DNA of 6,356 nt, taken from NCBI GenBank assembly GCA_022781015.1, contig JALEUF010000077.1, positions 1 to 6,356 on the forward strand. The letters run 5' to 3'. A program made the translations under genes and the position numbers. Below are positions 4,795 through 6,356 of this stretch, piece after piece (the first letter of the stretch is position 1; each line of letters starts with the position of its first letter). Below the pieces are notes generated by a model. It ran no database searches. It saw only the letters and a program-made list of their open reading frames with translations, and was not told the DNA's origin. This DNA comes from Caryophanales bacterium (GTDB lineage Bacteria > Bacillota_I > Bacilli_A > RFN20 > CAG-826).

Positions 4795-6356
4795 CAATAA
4801 GAAGAAAGTTCGTTATTCAATTCGTCTTCATTCTTCTTTTTGGCATCGAATTTCTTACGGTCAGGAGTGGACAATATCCTTTTTCTCATCCTGAATGAAA
4901 GAGGAGTGACTTCTACTAATTCATCAGAATTAATATAATCCAAACAAGCTTCTAGCGACATCTTTCTAGGACTCTTCAAGACAACTGTCTGGTCTTTGTT
5001 CGAGCTTCTAACGTTAGTTTGAGGTTTGGTCGCGGTGACATTGACGCAGAGATCGACTGGATATCTATGTTCCCCAACAATCATACCTTCGTAGCAAATC
5101 GTTCCTGGAAGGATGAACATAATCCCGTGGTCTTCGACCTTTTCGATTGAATAAGGTGTGGCAGGTCCTTTATCAACAGATACAAGAACCCCAAGGTTTC
5201 TTTCTCCGACTACATGGTTATAGATTGGACGATATTCCTTAAATGTGTGGTTAATGATTCCATAACCTTTTGTTAAGGTAAGGAAATTAGATACAAATCC
5301 TAATAAACCTCTAGAAGGAATGACATAATTTAGCCTTGTCTGACCATTATTTTCATTCATATCGGACATTATTCCGCCTCTTTGGCCTAGAGTTTCCATT
5401 ATATCCCCGACAAATTCGCTTGGAACATCGATTTGAAGGTCTTCGTAAGGCTCGCATTTCTTGCCGTCAATTTCTTTTATGATGACATGTGGCTTAGATA
5501 CTTCTAGTTCATATCCTTCTCTTCTCATGGTTTCGATTAAGACGGAAAGATGGAGTTCACCTCTACCGGAAACGATCCAAGTCTCGGTATTTGGGATACG
5601 TTTATATCTTAAGGAAACATCCCTTTGGACTTCCTCAAATAATCTTTCTTCAATAACCCTAGCGGTGACAAATTTGCCATCTTGTCCCCTTAACGGAGAC
5701 GAATTGGTACCAAATTCCATTTGTAAGGTTGGCTCATCTACTCTAAGTGGAGGAAGTGGATTTTCATGTCCAACGGTGCAAATAGTATCACCGACATTAA
5801 GTTCATCATAACCTGCAATAGCGCAGATATCGCCGCTTTCGACTTGGTTAGTCTCGACTCGCTTTAATCCAAGGAAAGTATATAATTTCATGACTTTGAA
5901 GTCTTTTTTATTGCCGTTAGTTGCAATATCGGTAACTGTGTCGCCAACTTTAATGGATCCGCCTCTAATCGTACCAATGCCGATTCTTCCGACAAATTCG
6001 TTATAATCAAGCAAGGCTGGTTGGAATCTAAATGGTCCAGAAGGATCACAAATTGGTTCAGGTATTTCCTTTAATATTGTTTCAAATACTGGATCCATTC
6101 CCTTTTTTTGGGTTGATGGATCGCTAGAATAGCTACTAGTTCCGTTTAAAGCAGAAGTATAGACAACTGGGAAATCAAGCAAGTCATCTGGAGCGCCTAG
6201 TTGGATAAATAGATCCAAGACTTCATCGACTGCTTTTTGAGGGTCGGCATTTGGACGGTCGACCTTATTGATGACGACTATTGGCTTTATATGGTTTTCA
6301 AGGGCATTTTTTAAGACAAATCTAGTTTGAGGCATTGTTCCTTCAAAAGCATCAAC
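4791..6356 (-). CDS. typA: Ribosome-associated GTPase TypA/BipA, N-terminus cut by the window edge
   Basis: TypA (BipA) is an EF-G-like GTPase that binds the 70S ribosome and supports 50S assembly and growth under cold or other stress. The frame stays open to the right edge, reading VDAFEGTMPQTRF, so the ATG at 6335 is internal. About 90 N-terminal residues with G1-G3 are missing if the total is near the usual 610. In the 521-residue fragment, G4 is NKVD (30-33) and G5 is SAL (68-70). The beta-barrel domain II (GRIGIGTIRGGSIKVGDTV) follows, then the TypA signature SGRGELHLSVLIETMRREGYELEVS (263-287). The C-terminal domain carries PSRGLLGF, CYEGMIVGE, DELVEVTP and FRMRKRIL, which separates it from EF-G and LepA. 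The C-terminal domain differs at several normally basic or conserved spots (GFVSNF for GFRxEF, EDHG for QDRG, KPQTN for KKLTN). It converges on ribF with a 4-bp overlap; its promoter and ribosome site lie outside the window. Confidence 0.96.
   Translation of the reverse strand, partial: VDAFEGTMPQTRFVLKNALENHIKPIVVINKVDRPNADPQKAVDEVLDLFIQLGAPDDLLDFPVVYTSALNGTSSYSSDPSTQKKGMDPVFETILKEIPEPICDPSGPFRFQPALLDYNEFVGRIGIGTIRGGSIKVGDTVTDIATNGNKKDFKVMKLYTFLGLKRVETNQVESGDICAIAGYDELNVGDTICTVGHENPLPPLRVDEPTLQMEFGTNSSPLRGQDGKFVTARVIEERLFEEVQRDVSLRYKRIPNTETWIVSGRGELHLSVLIETMRREGYELEVSKPHVIIKEIDGKKCEPYEDLQIDVPSEFVGDIMETLGQRGGIMSDMNENNGQTRLNYVIPSRGLLGFVSNFLTLTKGYGIINHTFKEYRPIYNHVVGERNLGVLVSVDKGPATPYSIEKVEDHGIMFILPGTICYEGMIVGEHRYPVDLCVNVTATKPQTNVRSSNKDQTVVLKSPRKMSLEACLDYINSDELVEVTPLSFRMRKRILSTPDRKKFDAKKKNEDELNNELSSYC

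Noticed and set aside
4799..4841. Possible plus-strand terminator after ribF (AAGAAGAA with TTCTTCTT, then T's)
   Set aside because: The stem has only two G-C pairs, the loop is 24 bases and the T-run is short, so it is too weak to call.
6333..6335. ATG as the start of typA
   Set aside because: The upstream codons to the window edge encode VDAFEGT, matching the conserved DAxEGxMPQTRF of TypA, and the G1-G3 motifs would be missing; the gene continues beyond the window.
1..6356. UGA read as tryptophan (mycoplasma code)
   Set aside because: All six genes are full length or open to the window edge under the standard code with no in-frame TGA, and the only tryptophan is TGG.

Overview
This window reads as a piece of chromosome from a low-GC member of the Bacillota/Mycoplasmatota side of the tree, perhaps an uncultured Bacilli-type lineage. 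That placement is an inference. It rests on the AT-rich codon choice, arginine written mainly as AGA/AGG, A-rich Shine-Dalgarno sequences, T-rich intrinsic terminators and the order infB-rbfA-truB-ribF, which is typical of Firmicutes. The genetic code looks standard: AGG falls on invariant arginines and the one tryptophan is TGG.

The layout is compact. Bases 1-1481 hold the 3' part of infB (translation initiation factor IF-2), cut by the window edge inside its P-loop. rbfA (1471-1830, 30S maturation factor) overlaps the end of infB. A minus-strand gene (1814-2956) encodes a TtcA-like tRNA thiolation ATPase with an unusual C-terminal extension of about 135 residues that resembles a worn GNAT acetyltransferase fold. 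A 78-bp divergent spacer follows. Then truB (3035-3880, tRNA pseudouridine-55 synthase) and ribF (3880-4794, riboflavin kinase/FAD synthetase) are coupled by a TAATG stop-start. Finally typA/bipA (4791-6356, ribosome-associated GTPase) lies on the minus strand and loses its N-terminus at the right edge.

Functionally the block is about making and using ribosomes and tRNA: initiation (IF-2), 30S assembly (RbfA), tRNA modification (TtcA-like, TruB), and ribosome assembly or stress adaptation (TypA). RibF, which supplies FMN and FAD, rides along as it commonly does next to truB.

The most distinctive features are architectural. The reversed ttcA-like gene splits an otherwise conserved operon, so truB needs its own promoter, and that promoter sits so close to the start codon that the transcript would have almost no leader. 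Both convergent gene pairs overlap at their stops, and each has a strong intrinsic terminator written inside the coding sequence of the opposing gene. No mobile element, CRISPR array, RNA gene or clearly new system is visible, and no stretch over 300 bases lacks a gene.
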